Positions 1 to 8,313 of a DNA stretch of 64,000 bases are shown piece by piece; position 1 is the stretch's first letter, and every line of letters begins with the position of its first letter. The notes under the pieces were generated by a model, which did no database searches, was not told the origin of the DNA, and saw only the letters and a program-made list of their open reading frames with translations. The stretch is from Segatella baroniae B14 (lineage in GTDB: Bacteria; Bacteroidota; Bacteroidia; Bacteroidales; Bacteroidaceae). A program made the translations under genes and the position numbers. Location of the stretch: positions 2,173,001-2,237,000 of the forward strand of contig NZ_CP091799.1 of NCBI RefSeq assembly GCF_022024235.1, given 5' to 3'.

Positions 1-1
1 T

Positions 2-610
2 ATTGAGCATATTAAAAATATTCAGCCAGGTTCATCTGCTCCAGCAGCTAAGCAAGTTATCTTCCTTTCTGCTGATGCATTCGGTGTACTTCCTCCTGTA
101 TCTATTCTTACTCCAGAGCAGACTCAATACTACTTCCTTTCTGGTTTCACAGCTAAGTTGGCTGGTACAGAGCGTGGTATCACTGAACCAACTCCTACAT
201 TCTCAGCTTGTTTCGGTCAGGCTTTCTTGGAGCTTCACCCAACTAAGTATGCTCAGGAGCTCGTTAAGAAGATGAATGCTAATGGCGCTAAGGCTTATTT
301 GGTTAACACAGGTTGGAATGGTACTGGTAAGCGTATCTCTATCCGTGATACTCGTGGTATTATCGATGCTATCCTTTCTGGTGACATTGATAAGGCTCCT
401 ACAAAGCAGATTCCTATGTTCGACTTCAAGGTTCCTACAGAGTTGCCAGGAGTTGATACAAACATCCTTGATCCACGTGATACATATGCTGATCCTTCTG
501 AGTGGGAAGCAAAGGCAAAGGATCTTGCTGAGCGCTTTATCAAGAACTTCGGTAAGTATACATCAAACGATGCCGGTAAGGCCCTTGTTGCAGCTGGTCC
601 ACAGCTTTAA
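2..610 (+). CDS. pckA: Phosphoenolpyruvate carboxykinase (ATP), C-terminal part
   Basis: The reading frame is open from the window edge and covers the last 202 residues. It converts oxaloacetate plus ATP to phosphoenolpyruvate and CO2; in fermentative Bacteroidota the reverse, CO2-fixing direction is common. The segments [17 protein letters not shown] and [14 protein letters not shown] match conserved C-lobe blocks of the ATP-dependent family, and there is no resemblance to GTP-type enzymes. The N-terminal lobe and the P-loop lie outside the window. A strong hairpin terminator follows about 30 bp after the stop, so this is the last gene of its unit. The family assignment is confident; the start cannot be seen. 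Confidence 0.95.
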   Translation: MEHIKNIQPGSSAPAAKQVIFLSADAFGVLPPVSILTPEQTQYYFLSGFTAKLAGTERGITEPTPTFSACFGQAFLELHPTKYAQELVKKMNANGAKAYLVNTGWNGTGKRISIRDTRGIIDAILSGDIDKAPTKQIPMFDFKVPTELPGVDTNILDPRDTYADPSEWEAKAKDLAERFIKNFGKYTSNDAGKALVAAGPQL

Positions 611-640
611 TCTGAAATTCTATTTTAGATTATTTTATAT

Positions 641-672
641 AGGCTTGTTCTTCTTTGGAACAAGCCTTTTTT
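641..672 (+). terminator. Intrinsic terminator of pckA
   Basis: A 10-bp perfect stem (AGGCTTGTTC at 641-650 with GAACAAGCCT at 658-667), a 7-nt loop and a T run to 672. Confidence 0.9.
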
Positions 673-744
673 GATGTAAGTCAAATAATTACTAGGTGTA
701 GTATAAAATTAGCCTTTTCATTTTCTGTGCTCGAACACAGTGCT

Positions 745-753
745 TACCTTTGC
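745..753 (+). promoter_or_regulatory. Bacteroidota -7 promoter element of the 34-aa ORF
   Basis: TACCTTTGC is a perfect match to TAnnTTTGC, 48 bp before the small ORF at 802. The -33 region has TTTT (721-724) instead of TTTG, so the upstream half is weaker. Confidence 0.7.
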
Positions 754-801
754 ACGAGTTTTAAATGTGAAAGAATACAAACTTAAAAGATAATAAAATT
801 C

Positions 802-906
802 ATGTTGTATGATTTAGAAAGTATAGTCATGGTAGTTGGATTTACACTAGTAACTATTTGTAGTGTGATAGCACTCGTTCACTCGAATGTTCGCAGTAGA
901 CTATAA
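802..906 (+). CDS. Small single-span membrane peptide, 34 aa (unrecognised)
   Basis: The ORF encodes 34 residues beginning MLYDLESIVM and ending HSNVRSRL. Residues about 8 to 27 form one hydrophobic helix, with an acidic N-terminus (D4, E6) and a basic C-terminus (R31, R33). That charge pattern suggests the C-terminus stays in the cytoplasm. It sits alone between pckA and a lipoprotein gene with its own -7 element (745-753) and its own terminator (911-945), which is what argues for a real gene at this length. I do not recognise the family and assign no function. It resembles small membrane regulators only in size and topology. A non-coding RNA from the same unit is the alternative. Confidence 0.6.
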   Translation: MLYDLESIVMVVGFTLVTICSVIALVHSNVRSRL

Positions 907-910
907 TATA

Positions 911-945
911 AAAGGTAATACGATATATTTTGTATTACCTTTTTT
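911..945 (+). terminator. Intrinsic terminator after the 34-aa ORF
   Basis: An 11-bp perfect stem, AAAGGTAATAC (911-921) with GTATTACCTTT (932-942), a 10-nt loop and a T run to 945. It begins 4 nt after the small ORF's stop. Confidence 0.88.
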
Positions 946-1038
946 AATTAATCACTAAACAAACTTAAAAACAGATAACATTATGAATTATTTACCTAAT
1001 AAAGTATTAAAATAGGTGGCTATTTGAATATTTCTGAT

Positions 1039-1079
1039 TAAATTTGCACACAAAAATTCGCAGAATGCTGTTATTCTGC
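1039..1079 (+). promoter_or_regulatory. Promoter and 5' leader hairpin of the DUF6242-like lipoprotein gene
   Basis: TAAATTTGC (1039-1047) matches the -7 element. The expected leader then contains a 7-bp hairpin, GCAGAAT (1060-1066) with ATTCTGC (1073-1079), 26 nt before the start codon. Confidence 0.6.
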
Positions 1080-1105
1080 CGATGAAAACTAATAATTAAA
1101 TGTAA

Positions 1106-2470
1106 ATGAAAAGGAAATACACACCTTTCCTCTTGTTGACTTTGACAGTATGTTTACTGTCTTCTTGTTTAAGTAATGATGATTCAAGTAGTACAGTGTA
1201 CTATGATACAGCGATTACTTCTTTCAGTGTAGGTACATTGAAGCGTCATGTTACTACCGCTTCAGGTGAGGATTCTATCGTCAAGACAGATTGTAGTGGT
1301 TATAACTTCTATATTGATCAGTTAACACACGAAATCTATAATACAGATTCCCTCCCTTATGGTATAGATGCTTCTATGGCGGTAGTATCTATTTCTAGTA
1401 AGAATAGTGGTACTATTGTGCTTAAAAATATAAACAGCGATACGCTGACTTATTATTCAAGTACTGACTCCTTAGATTTTTCAGTACCTCGTGAACTTCG
1501 TGTTTATAATGCTAATGGTGATTATGCAGCTTATACCGTGAATGTGAATGTGCATCAAGAAGAGGCTGATAGCTTTATGTGGAGTCGTAAAGCTGATAAT
1601 CAAGTGCTTGCTTCTTTAGAAGGCATGAAAGCTGTATGCAATGCGGGCAAGATTTACGTTTTTGGTACAGATGGTAATGCTCTTAAGATTTATATGACCT
1701 CGATGACGGATGGTAATAGTTGGCAAGAAATTTCAAATTCTGCAAATTTACCAGCTGAGGCTTATAACCATGTTATGGCACACGATGGTACTATATATAT
1801 TCTTAATCAAGGTACTATCCTTACATCAACAGATGCTCAGAACTGGACGGAGTTGGCAAAGACTAATCTAACACAATTGCTGGGTTACAGTTCTTCCACA
1901 ATGTATGGCATGAATGGTAATGCAATCATGAGTTCCACAGATAATGGTGTAAGTTGGTCTGAAGATTTGTTAGATACTGATGCTTCATATTTGCCTACGT
2001 CAAATATTAGTTTTATGGCGCGGACTGATGAATCTGTAGACAATGCAGATCGACTTGTTTTAGTTGGAAATCGTATTGCCAATAATGAAACAACTGCAGT
2101 AGTTTGGGGCAAATTGGCAGAATATTCTTCTAGTGCCGATTCTGATCCTTGGATGTATTATCCGCCAGTAAAGGATATAACTTATAAGTTACCAACAGCA
2201 ACCAAGCTGGTCGCTCTGAATTATTATAATGGTATTATAGCCTTTGATGGTAAACAGTTCTACTATTCAGAAGACAATGGTATTACCTGGCCGATAGAAA
2301 GCGATCGCACAATTTATATTCCAGATACCTTCTCTGCTAATACTACTAATTTTGCTTTCGTGAAAGACGATAATAACTATTTGTGGATGATTATGGGAGC
2401 TTCAGGACAAGTGTGGAGAGGTAGACATTGTGAGTTAGGTTGGAAAACTTATCAAACTTCTTTTAAGTAA
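1106..2470 (+). CDS. DUF6242-like lipoprotein with beta-propeller-type repeats
   Basis: A 454-residue exported lipoprotein: lysine-rich start, hydrophobic stretch and lipobox LLSSC near residues 18-22. The first part (about 35-160) looks like an Ig-like beta domain. The rest holds BNR/Asp-box-like segments such as LTSTDAQNW, MSSTDNGVSW and YYSEDNGITW, which usually mark six- or seven-bladed propellers. I recall this architecture in Bacteroidota as DUF6242, whose function is unknown. The gene is 20 bp upstream of porG and may be cotranscribed with it, which hints at an envelope role but proves nothing. The lipoprotein call is firm; the family name is from memory. Confidence 0.75.
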   Translation: MKRKYTPFLLLTLTVCLLSSCLSNDDSSSTVYYDTAITSFSVGTLKRHVTTASGEDSIVKTDCSGYNFYIDQLTHEIYNTDSLPYGIDASMAVVSISSKNSGTIVLKNINSDTLTYYSSTDSLDFSVPRELRVYNANGDYAAYTVNVNVHQEEADSFMWSRKADNQVLASLEGMKAVCNAGKIYVFGTDGNALKIYMTSMTDGNSWQEISNSANLPAEAYNHVMAHDGTIYILNQGTILTSTDAQNWTELAKTNLTQLLGYSSSTMYGMNGNAIMSSTDNGVSWSEDLLDTDASYLPTSNISFMARTDESVDNADRLVLVGNRIANNETTAVVWGKLAEYSSSADSDPWMYYPPVKDITYKLPTATKLVALNYYNGIIAFDGKQFYYSEDNGITWPIESDRTIYIPDTFSANTTNFAFVKDDNNYLWMIMGASGQVWRGRHCELGWKTYQTSFK

Positions 2471-2490
2471 GTATGAAAATATAGAGGACT

Positions 2491-3210
2491 ATGCGTAGAC
2501 TCCTTATCTTGATAATTGGTCTTTTTGGGGTATTGGGTTCCTCAATGTGGGCTCAGGATGACCCTGAGTACAGAATGGAGATAGGTGCAGGTATAGGATT
2601 ATTGAGCTATCAAGGTGATTTTAACAGCAACCTGTTTGGCGGTAGTAGACCAATGGCATCCGTTATAGGAAAATATGTGTTTAATCCATATTCAGGATTT
2701 TGTTTTTCTGTCAGCTATGGTACTATTAAGGGGGATGCCGCAAATGAGCAAACCTTTTATCCTGATTTCAATAATGATGTATCTCAGAAGGTCGGTTATT
2801 TGTTTAAGAGTACACTTGTTGACGTTAGTCTAGTATATGAGTATAATTTTTGGCCTTATGGAACAGGTCGTGACTATCGTGGAGCCAAACGTTTTACCCC
2901 ATTTGTGTTTGTTGGTTTGGGAACTACCTATGCTAAGTGCTCTGAAGATATTGATGGAGAAAAATCAAGCGCATTTACAATGAACTTTCCATTGGGAGTC
3001 GGTGTAAAATATAAATTGGCAGAACGTGTTAATTTGGGGGTGCAATGGGCCATGCACTTCTCGGCTAGTGATAAACTAGATGGAGCGGTCGACCCATACG
3101 GTATAAAGAGTAGTGGCCTCTTTAAGAATACAGATTGTTATTCTGTCTTACAAGCATTTATAACGTATAGTTTTAGTGCTAAATGTAGAACCTGTAATAA
3201 AGATATTTAA
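2491..3210 (+). CDS. porG: PorG-like outer-membrane beta-barrel protein (DUF6089)
   Basis: A 239-residue protein with a signal peptide (MRRLLILIIG... SMWAQ) followed by amphipathic strands rich in Gly and aromatic residues, as in small eight-stranded outer-membrane barrels. The early motif GIGLLSYQGDF and the position directly before uppS and bamA match the porG locus of Porphyromonas gingivalis, where PorG is a component of the type IX secretion system. It ends CRTCNKDI, a short cysteine-bearing tail. The identification rests on sequence character plus conserved gene order. Whether this organism runs a type IX system cannot be judged from this window, since no other por genes are present. 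Confidence 0.72.
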   Translation: MRRLLILIIGLFGVLGSSMWAQDDPEYRMEIGAGIGLLSYQGDFNSNLFGGSRPMASVIGKYVFNPYSGFCFSVSYGTIKGDAANEQTFYPDFNNDVSQKVGYLFKSTLVDVSLVYEYNFWPYGTGRDYRGAKRFTPFVFVGLGTTYAKCSEDIDGEKSSAFTMNFPLGVGVKYKLAERVNLGVQWAMHFSASDKLDGAVDPYGIKSSGLFKNTDCYSVLQAFITYSFSAKCRTCNKDI

Positions 3211-3213
3211 TAT

Positions 3214-3984
3214 ATGACAAAGGAATTAGATATGAATCGTATACCTGAGCACATTGCTATTATAATGGATGGCAATGGTCGGTGGGCCGCCGAACGTGGT
3301 AAAGATCGCAGTTACGGACATCAAGCTGGTGTAGATGCAGTACGTCGCATAACTTCTGAATGTACTCGTTTAGGAGTGAAATATCTTACTTTGTATACAT
3401 TCTCTACAGAGAATTGGAATCGTCCGGAAACAGAGATTGCTGCGCTTATGGGATTAGTGCTGACTTCTCTTGAAGATGAAATATTCATGAAGAATAATGT
3501 ACGCTTCCTGGTGATAGGTGATATGGAAAGACTTCCAGAGAAAGTGCAGGAAAAGCTCAAGGAAACCATGGCGCATACTGCTAATAATACAACTATGACT
3601 ATGGTAGTAGCGTTAAGTTATAGTTCACGTTGGGAAATAACCAAAGCCTGTCGTGAAATCGCTATAGAAATGGTAAAGCAAGGTAAGAGTATCGAAGATA
3701 TCAACAGTTTGATAACTGAGGATACGCTCACTGAGCATATGGAAACTAAGTTTATGCCAGATCCAGAATTACTGATACGCACAGGTGGTGAGTTGAGAAT
3801 ATCTAATTATCTACTTTGGCAGATTGCATATACAGAATTATACTTCTGTGACACATATTGGCCAGATTTTAGTGAAGATGATTTGCATCGGGCTATAATC
3901 AGCTATCAGAGCCGCCAACGTCGTTTCGGTAAGACAGAAGCTCAAATAGAAAAAGAAATTAATCAGAAAGAGCAAAAAAAATAA
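3214..3984 (+). CDS. uppS: Isoprenyl transferase (undecaprenyl diphosphate synthase)
   Basis: A cytosolic cis-prenyltransferase of 256 residues that adds isopentenyl units to farnesyl diphosphate to give the C55 lipid carrier for peptidoglycan and O-antigen. [12 protein letters not shown] places the catalytic Asp at about residue 19, and the C-terminal block [15 protein letters not shown] corresponds to the usual RTSGEQRLSNF box. It starts 3 nt after porG and is followed after 25 nt by bamA, so the three are probably one operon. The in-frame Met at 3232 is an equally possible start, close to the family norm. Confident call. Confidence 0.95.
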   Translation: MTKELDMNRIPEHIAIIMDGNGRWAAERGKDRSYGHQAGVDAVRRITSECTRLGVKYLTLYTFSTENWNRPETEIAALMGLVLTSLEDEIFMKNNVRFLVIGDMERLPEKVQEKLKETMAHTANNTTMTMVVALSYSSRWEITKACREIAIEMVKQGKSIEDINSLITEDTLTEHMETKFMPDPELLIRTGGELRISNYLLWQIAYTELYFCDTYWPDFSEDDLHRAIISYQSRQRRFGKTEAQIEKEINQKEQKK

Positions 3985-4009
3985 GATAAATTGACTTCTT
4001 TTAAATAGA

Positions 4010-6622
4010 ATGAATACTTTACATAATATAGTAGTTTTGACTGCAGGCTTGCTGGCAAGTACACAGATGCAGGCACAGGATAAAATCATTAATCCTGATA
4101 TCAGTTATGCGGGTACTCCTCGTACGTTTATTCTTGGGGGTATCAATGTGACAGGTGTAGAGGGTTACGAAGATTATGTCTTGACTGGTATCTCTGGTTT
4201 GACAGTAGGGCAGAATATTACAGTTCCTGGTACAGATATCTCTGATGCTGTGAAGCGCTATTGGCGTCATGGACTTTTTTCAAAGGTTACGATGGCGGCA
4301 GACTCTATTGTGGGTGATAAGTTGTACCTGCATATTAGTCTTGCTGTTCGTCCTCGCGTCTCTACCATCAATTATGAAGGTCTTAAGAAGAGCGAAAGAG
4401 AGGATATGGAGCAGAAACTTGGTTTGTTGAAGGGTAGTCAGTTAACTCCTAATATGATTGACCGAGCGAAAATTCTTGCTCAGAAGTATTTCGACGACAA
4501 AGGTTATAAAAATGCAGAAATTGATATACGTCAGCGTGAGGATGTAAGTGCAAAAAATGAGGTGATACTCGATGTTATTGTGGACAAAAAAGAGAAGATG
4601 AAAGTTCACAAGATTACTATCGATGGCAATGAACAGCTTACAGATAAACAGATTAAGGGTTCCTTATTTACCAAGGGTGCTTTCTCAAAAACTCATGAAG
4701 CTGGTAAGATAGGTAATATCTTTAAGTCTAAAAAGTTTACTCCAGAGCGTTGGAAAACTGATAAACAGAATCTTATAGATAAGTATAACGAACATGGATT
4801 TCGTGATGCTAATATCCTGAAAGACAGTGTGTCTAATTACGATGTAAAACATGTGGATGTTTATGTTCAAGTAGAGGAAGGAAAAAAATATTATATACGA
4901 AATATCACTTGGGTAGGTAATACTGTTTATACTACAGATCAGCTGTCTAGGGTGCTCGGCATGAAAAAGGGCGATGTGTATAATCAAAAATTACTCAACA
5001 AGCGCCTTTCTGAGGATGAGGATGCTGTGGGCAACCTGTATTGGAATAATGGTTATCTGTTTTATAATTTGCAACCTACCGAGATTAATATCGTAGGTGA
5101 CAGCATCGACCTCGAAATGCGTATTACAGAAGGACAGCAGGCTCATATTAATCGTGTTCGTATTAACGGTAATGATCGTCTTTATGAAAACGTGGTTCGT
5201 CGTGAACTTCGTACAAAGCCAGGTGACCTCTTTTCTAAGGATGCACTCCAGCGCTCTGTTCGTGAGTTAGCTTCTATGGGGCATTTCGATCCAGAAAAGG
5301 TTAATCCAGATGTTAAACCAAACTATGAAGATGGTACAGTAGATATCAACTGGAATTTGGCTCAGAAAAGTAATGACCAAATTGAGTTTTCACTAGGTTG
5401 GGGACAGACTGGTGTCATTGGTCGTGTAGGTTTGAAGTTGAATAACTTCTCTATGCGTAACCTTTTCAATAAGAATAAAGAACATCGTGGCATTATGCCT
5501 GTGGGTGATGGTGAAGTGCTAAGTATAGGTGCTCAGACTAATGGTTCTTACTATCAGTCATATAATGTAAGCTACTCAACCAACTGGTTTGGTGGTAAGC
5601 GCCCTAATCAGTTTAGTGTAAGTGCTTATTATAGTAAACAGACCGACGTTTCGAGCAACTATTATAATAATGCATACTATAATAACTATTTTAATTATCT
5701 GTCTGGTTATGGTTCTAGCTACAGTAGCAGTTATTCGAGCTACTATGATCCAGATAAGTATGTACAAATGATCGGTTTCTCGCTGGGATGGGGTAAACGT
5801 CTTCGTTGGCCAGATGATTATTTCACTTTGTCTGCACAATTGTCTTATCAGCGTTATATGTTGAAAAATTGGAGCTACTTCCTGATGACCAATGGTACAG
5901 CTAACAACTTGAACCTAACCTTGTCTTTGAACCGTACTTCTACAGATAACCAACTGTTCCCACGTCGTGGTTCCGAGTTCTCTGCTAGTGTAACCCTTAC
6001 TCCGCCTTGGAGTTTGTTTGATAACAAAGATTATGCTAGCTTGGCTAATAATCCATATTCATCTACTTATGATGACGAGATGCAGGAGAAATACCGTTGG
6101 GTAGAGTATCACAAGTGGAAGTTCAAGTCAAGAACTTTTACTGCTCTTTCAGGAGGTCAGAAGTGTTTCGTGCTCATGACACGTGTTGAAATGGGACTTT
6201 TAGGTTCTTACAATAAGAATAAAAAATCACCATTCGAAACATTCTATGTTGGTGGTGATGGTATGAGTGGATATTCTACAGGTTATGCTGAAGAGACAGT
6301 TGGTCTTCGTGGTTATGAAAATGGTTCACTCGCTTATAGAGGTTATGCTTATGACCGGTTTACATTAGAATTGCGCTATCCATTCCTATTGGGTAATACA
6401 ACAATTTACGGTCTTACTTTCCTCGAAGGTGGTAATGCATGGACTGATACAAAGAAATTTAATCCATTTGATATGAAACGTTCTGCCGGTGTCGGTGTAC
6501 GTATCTATCTGCCAATGGTAGGTTTGATGGGAATCGATTGGGCCTATGGTTTCGATAAAGATAATATAAACCTAACAAAGGGTGGTAGTCAGTTCCACTT
6601 TATTCTAGGTCAGGAATTTTAA
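4010..6622 (+). CDS. bamA: Outer-membrane protein assembly factor BamA
   Basis: An 870-residue outer-membrane insertase: signal peptide ending near MQAQ, POTRA repeats over about residues 40-440 (for example HKITIDGNEQLTDKQI and RNITWVGNTVYTTDQL), then a C-terminal barrel ending in FHFILGQEF with the terminal aromatic expected of BamA. Barrel strands include GGDGMSGY and GLRGYENGSL. It folds and inserts beta-barrel proteins, and the Skp-like chaperones encoded next door would deliver its clients. The oddity is a Tyr/Asn/Ser-rich low-complexity segment at about residues 549-584 inside the barrel domain, probably an extracellular loop. It is longer than typical proteobacterial BamA (about 800). 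Confidence 0.95.
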   Translation: MNTLHNIVVLTAGLLASTQMQAQDKIINPDISYAGTPRTFILGGINVTGVEGYEDYVLTGISGLTVGQNITVPGTDISDAVKRYWRHGLFSKVTMAADSIVGDKLYLHISLAVRPRVSTINYEGLKKSEREDMEQKLGLLKGSQLTPNMIDRAKILAQKYFDDKGYKNAEIDIRQREDVSAKNEVILDVIVDKKEKMKVHKITIDGNEQLTDKQIKGSLFTKGAFSKTHEAGKIGNIFKSKKFTPERWKTDKQNLIDKYNEHGFRDANILKDSVSNYDVKHVDVYVQVEEGKKYYIRNITWVGNTVYTTDQLSRVLGMKKGDVYNQKLLNKRLSEDEDAVGNLYWNNGYLFYNLQPTEINIVGDSIDLEMRITEGQQAHINRVRINGNDRLYENVVRRELRTKPGDLFSKDALQRSVRELASMGHFDPEKVNPDVKPNYEDGTVDINWNLAQKSNDQIEFSLGWGQTGVIGRVGLKLNNFSMRNLFNKNKEHRGIMPVGDGEVLSIGAQTNGSYYQSYNVSYSTNWFGGKRPNQFSVSAYYSKQTDVSSNYYNNAYYNNYFNYLSGYGSSYSSSYSSYYDPDKYVQMIGFSLGWGKRLRWPDDYFTLSAQLSYQRYMLKNWSYFLMTNGTANNLNLTLSLNRTSTDNQLFPRRGSEFSASVTLTPPWSLFDNKDYASLANNPYSSTYDDEMQEKYRWVEYHKWKFKSRTFTALSGGQKCFVLMTRVEMGLLGSYNKNKKSPFETFYVGGDGMSGYSTGYAEETVGLRGYENGSLAYRGYAYDRFTLELRYPFLLGNTTIYGLTFLEGGNAWTDTKKFNPFDMKRSAGVGVRIYLPMVGLMGIDWAYGFDKDNINLTKGGSQFHFILGQEF

Positions 6623-6624
6623 AG

Positions 6625-6672
6625 CATTCTGCTGACTCTTTTCCTCTTAATGAGAAGAAAGTCAGCAGAATG
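6625..6672 (+). other. Long inverted repeat between bamA and the first skp
   Basis: A 13-bp perfect inverted repeat, CATTCTGCTGACT (6625-6637) with AGTCAGCAGAATG (6660-6672), 22-nt spacer. No T run follows, so it is not a classical terminator. It may be an attenuator or an mRNA-processing stem between bamA and the chaperone genes. Confidence 0.6.
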
Positions 6673-6702
6673 AAATCTTAACTAAAAAAGAAAGTTTGTA
6701 AG

Positions 6703-7218
6703 ATGAAAAAATTATTAACCTTATGTCTTTTTGCCTGTTTGGTGTTGACAGTAAATGCACAGAAGTTTGCTTTGGTAGATATGCAGTATATTCTGAAGAA
6801 CATTCCTGCATACGAAAGAGCTAACGAACAGCTAAACCAAGTGAGTCGTAAATGGCAAGCAGAGGTAGAGGCGCTCAATACAGAGGCAAGTACAATGTAT
6901 AAAAATTATCAGAATGAAGTCGTTTTTTTGTCGCAGGAGCAGAAGAAAGCTAAGCAAACAGCTATTATGAGCAAAGAAAAAGAGGCAAGCGATCTAAAAA
7001 AGAAATATTTTGGTCCAGAAGGCGAACTCTTCAAGAAGCGTGAAGCTCTGTTAACTCCTATTCAGGAAGAAATATACAATGCAGTAAAAGATATCTCAGA
7101 TTTTAGAGGCTACTCTCTAGTAATAGACAGAGCTAGCAATGCTGGAATTATTTTTGGTTCTCCAAAGATAGATATCAGTAATGAAGTTTTGGATAAATTA
7201 GGATATTCCAATAAATAG
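6703..7218 (+). CDS. OmpH/Skp-family periplasmic chaperone, copy 1
   Basis: A 171-residue exported protein: signal peptide ending in VNAQ, then FALVDMQYILKNIP, the typical first strand-helix of the OmpH/Skp family, followed by a long charged coiled coil (about 40-125) and a C-terminal FRGYSLVIDRASNAGIIF block that returns to the body domain. Skp trimers hold unfolded outer-membrane proteins in the periplasm for BamA. This is the first of three tandem paralogues downstream of bamA. Length is normal for the family. Confidence 0.9.
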   Translation: MKKLLTLCLFACLVLTVNAQKFALVDMQYILKNIPAYERANEQLNQVSRKWQAEVEALNTEASTMYKNYQNEVVFLSQEQKKAKQTAIMSKEKEASDLKKKYFGPEGELFKKREALLTPIQEEIYNAVKDISDFRGYSLVIDRASNAGIIFGSPKIDISNEVLDKLGYSNK

Positions 7219-7276
7219 TACTATATTTGCATTTACTTTTTAATAAAAGACAAAACAAATAATAAAACATAAGAAA

Positions 7277-7780
7277 ATGAAAAAGCTTATTTTGATGTTG
7301 GCGCTTTGTGCACCACTCAGCACTTTTGCTCAGCAGAAGTTTGGTCACTTGAATTCTCAGGAAATTATGTCTCAGATGCCAGAGTTTATTAAAGCTCGTG
7401 GTGAGGTTGAAGCTCAGGCAAAGACTTATGAGAATGACTTGAAATCTATGCAGGAAGAGTTGACTCGTAAAAATGATGAATACGAAAAGGGTAAGAGTAC
7501 AATGAATGCTACTGCTCAAAAACAGAAGGAGACAGAACTCCAGACTCTTTACCAGAAGATTCAGCAGGCTTATCAAGACAATCAGCAAGCTTTGTCTAAG
7601 TTGCAGCAGGATAAGATGCAACCTATCACGACAAAACTTGTTAACGCTATCAAAGCTGTAGGTGACCAAGGTAAATATGTATACATCATGGATGTAGCAT
7701 CAGGTATTCCTTACATCAGTCAAACACAGAGTAAGGATGTAACTGCAGAAGTAAAAGCTCAGCTCGCTAAAACAAAATAA
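7277..7780 (+). CDS. OmpH/Skp-family periplasmic chaperone, copy 2
   Basis: 167 residues with a signal peptide (cleavage near STFAQ), the FGHLNSQEIMSQMPEF family start, a Gln-rich coiled coil (about 45-125) with repeated QxxQ spacing, and the KYVYIMDVASGIPYIS closing segment. It is the most Gln-rich of the three copies and ends one base inside the start codon of copy 3, which implies translational coupling. The three copies are clearly diverged, so they may form hetero-oligomers or serve different clients; that is inference. Confidence 0.9.
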   Translation: MKKLILMLALCAPLSTFAQQKFGHLNSQEIMSQMPEFIKARGEVEAQAKTYENDLKSMQEELTRKNDEYEKGKSTMNATAQKQKETELQTLYQKIQQAYQDNQQALSKLQQDKMQPITTKLVNAIKAVGDQGKYVYIMDVASGIPYISQTQSKDVTAEVKAQLAKTK

Positions 7781-8283
7781 TGAAGAGATATTTCTTAGTA
7801 CTAATGATAGCACTGCTGCCACTCTTTGCGAGTGCGCAGCAGTTGCGTTTTGGCTACTTTAGCTTCAAGGAGGCTTTTCAGAGCATGCCAGAATATGCTG
7901 TAGCCCAGAAAAATTTGGAAATTCTTCGCTCTAAATATGATGCAGAGACCAAGCGTGTAGAAGAAGAATTTAATAAAGATTATGAAGAATTCCTCGACGG
8001 GCAGAAAGATTTTGCTCCATCCATTCTCAAAAAGCGTCAAAATGAATTGCGTGAATTGATGGAGAAAAACATTGCGTTTAAGGAAGAATCGATTCGGCTT
8101 CTCAAGCAAGCAGAAAATGATGCATACGCACCATTGAAAACAAAATTGAATCAGGTATTGCAGCGTATCGGAAAAGAGAAGGGATATATTTTTATCCTTA
8201 ATACAGATGCGCAAAGTGTACCTTATATCGATACTTATTTTGGTGAAGATATCAATACTTTGGTGCAGACTGCCTTGAAATAG
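7780..8283 (+). CDS. OmpH/Skp-family periplasmic chaperone, copy 3
   Basis: 167 residues. Its ATG overlaps the stop of copy 2 (TAATGA). Signal peptide ending LFASAQ, then LRFGYFSFKEAFQSMPEY, a more acidic and aromatic coiled coil (about 45-120) and the closing GYIFILNTDAQSVPYID block shared with copy 2. The murI start lies 30 nt after its stop. Chaperone function is inferred from the family and from position in the bamA cluster. Confidence 0.9.
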   Translation: MKRYFLVLMIALLPLFASAQQLRFGYFSFKEAFQSMPEYAVAQKNLEILRSKYDAETKRVEEEFNKDYEEFLDGQKDFAPSILKKRQNELRELMEKNIAFKEESIRLLKQAENDAYAPLKTKLNQVLQRIGKEKGYIFILNTDAQSVPYIDTYFGEDINTLVQTALK

Positions 8284-8313
8284 GTGTGTGCCGTTTTTAA
8301 AAAGGTTTCCATT

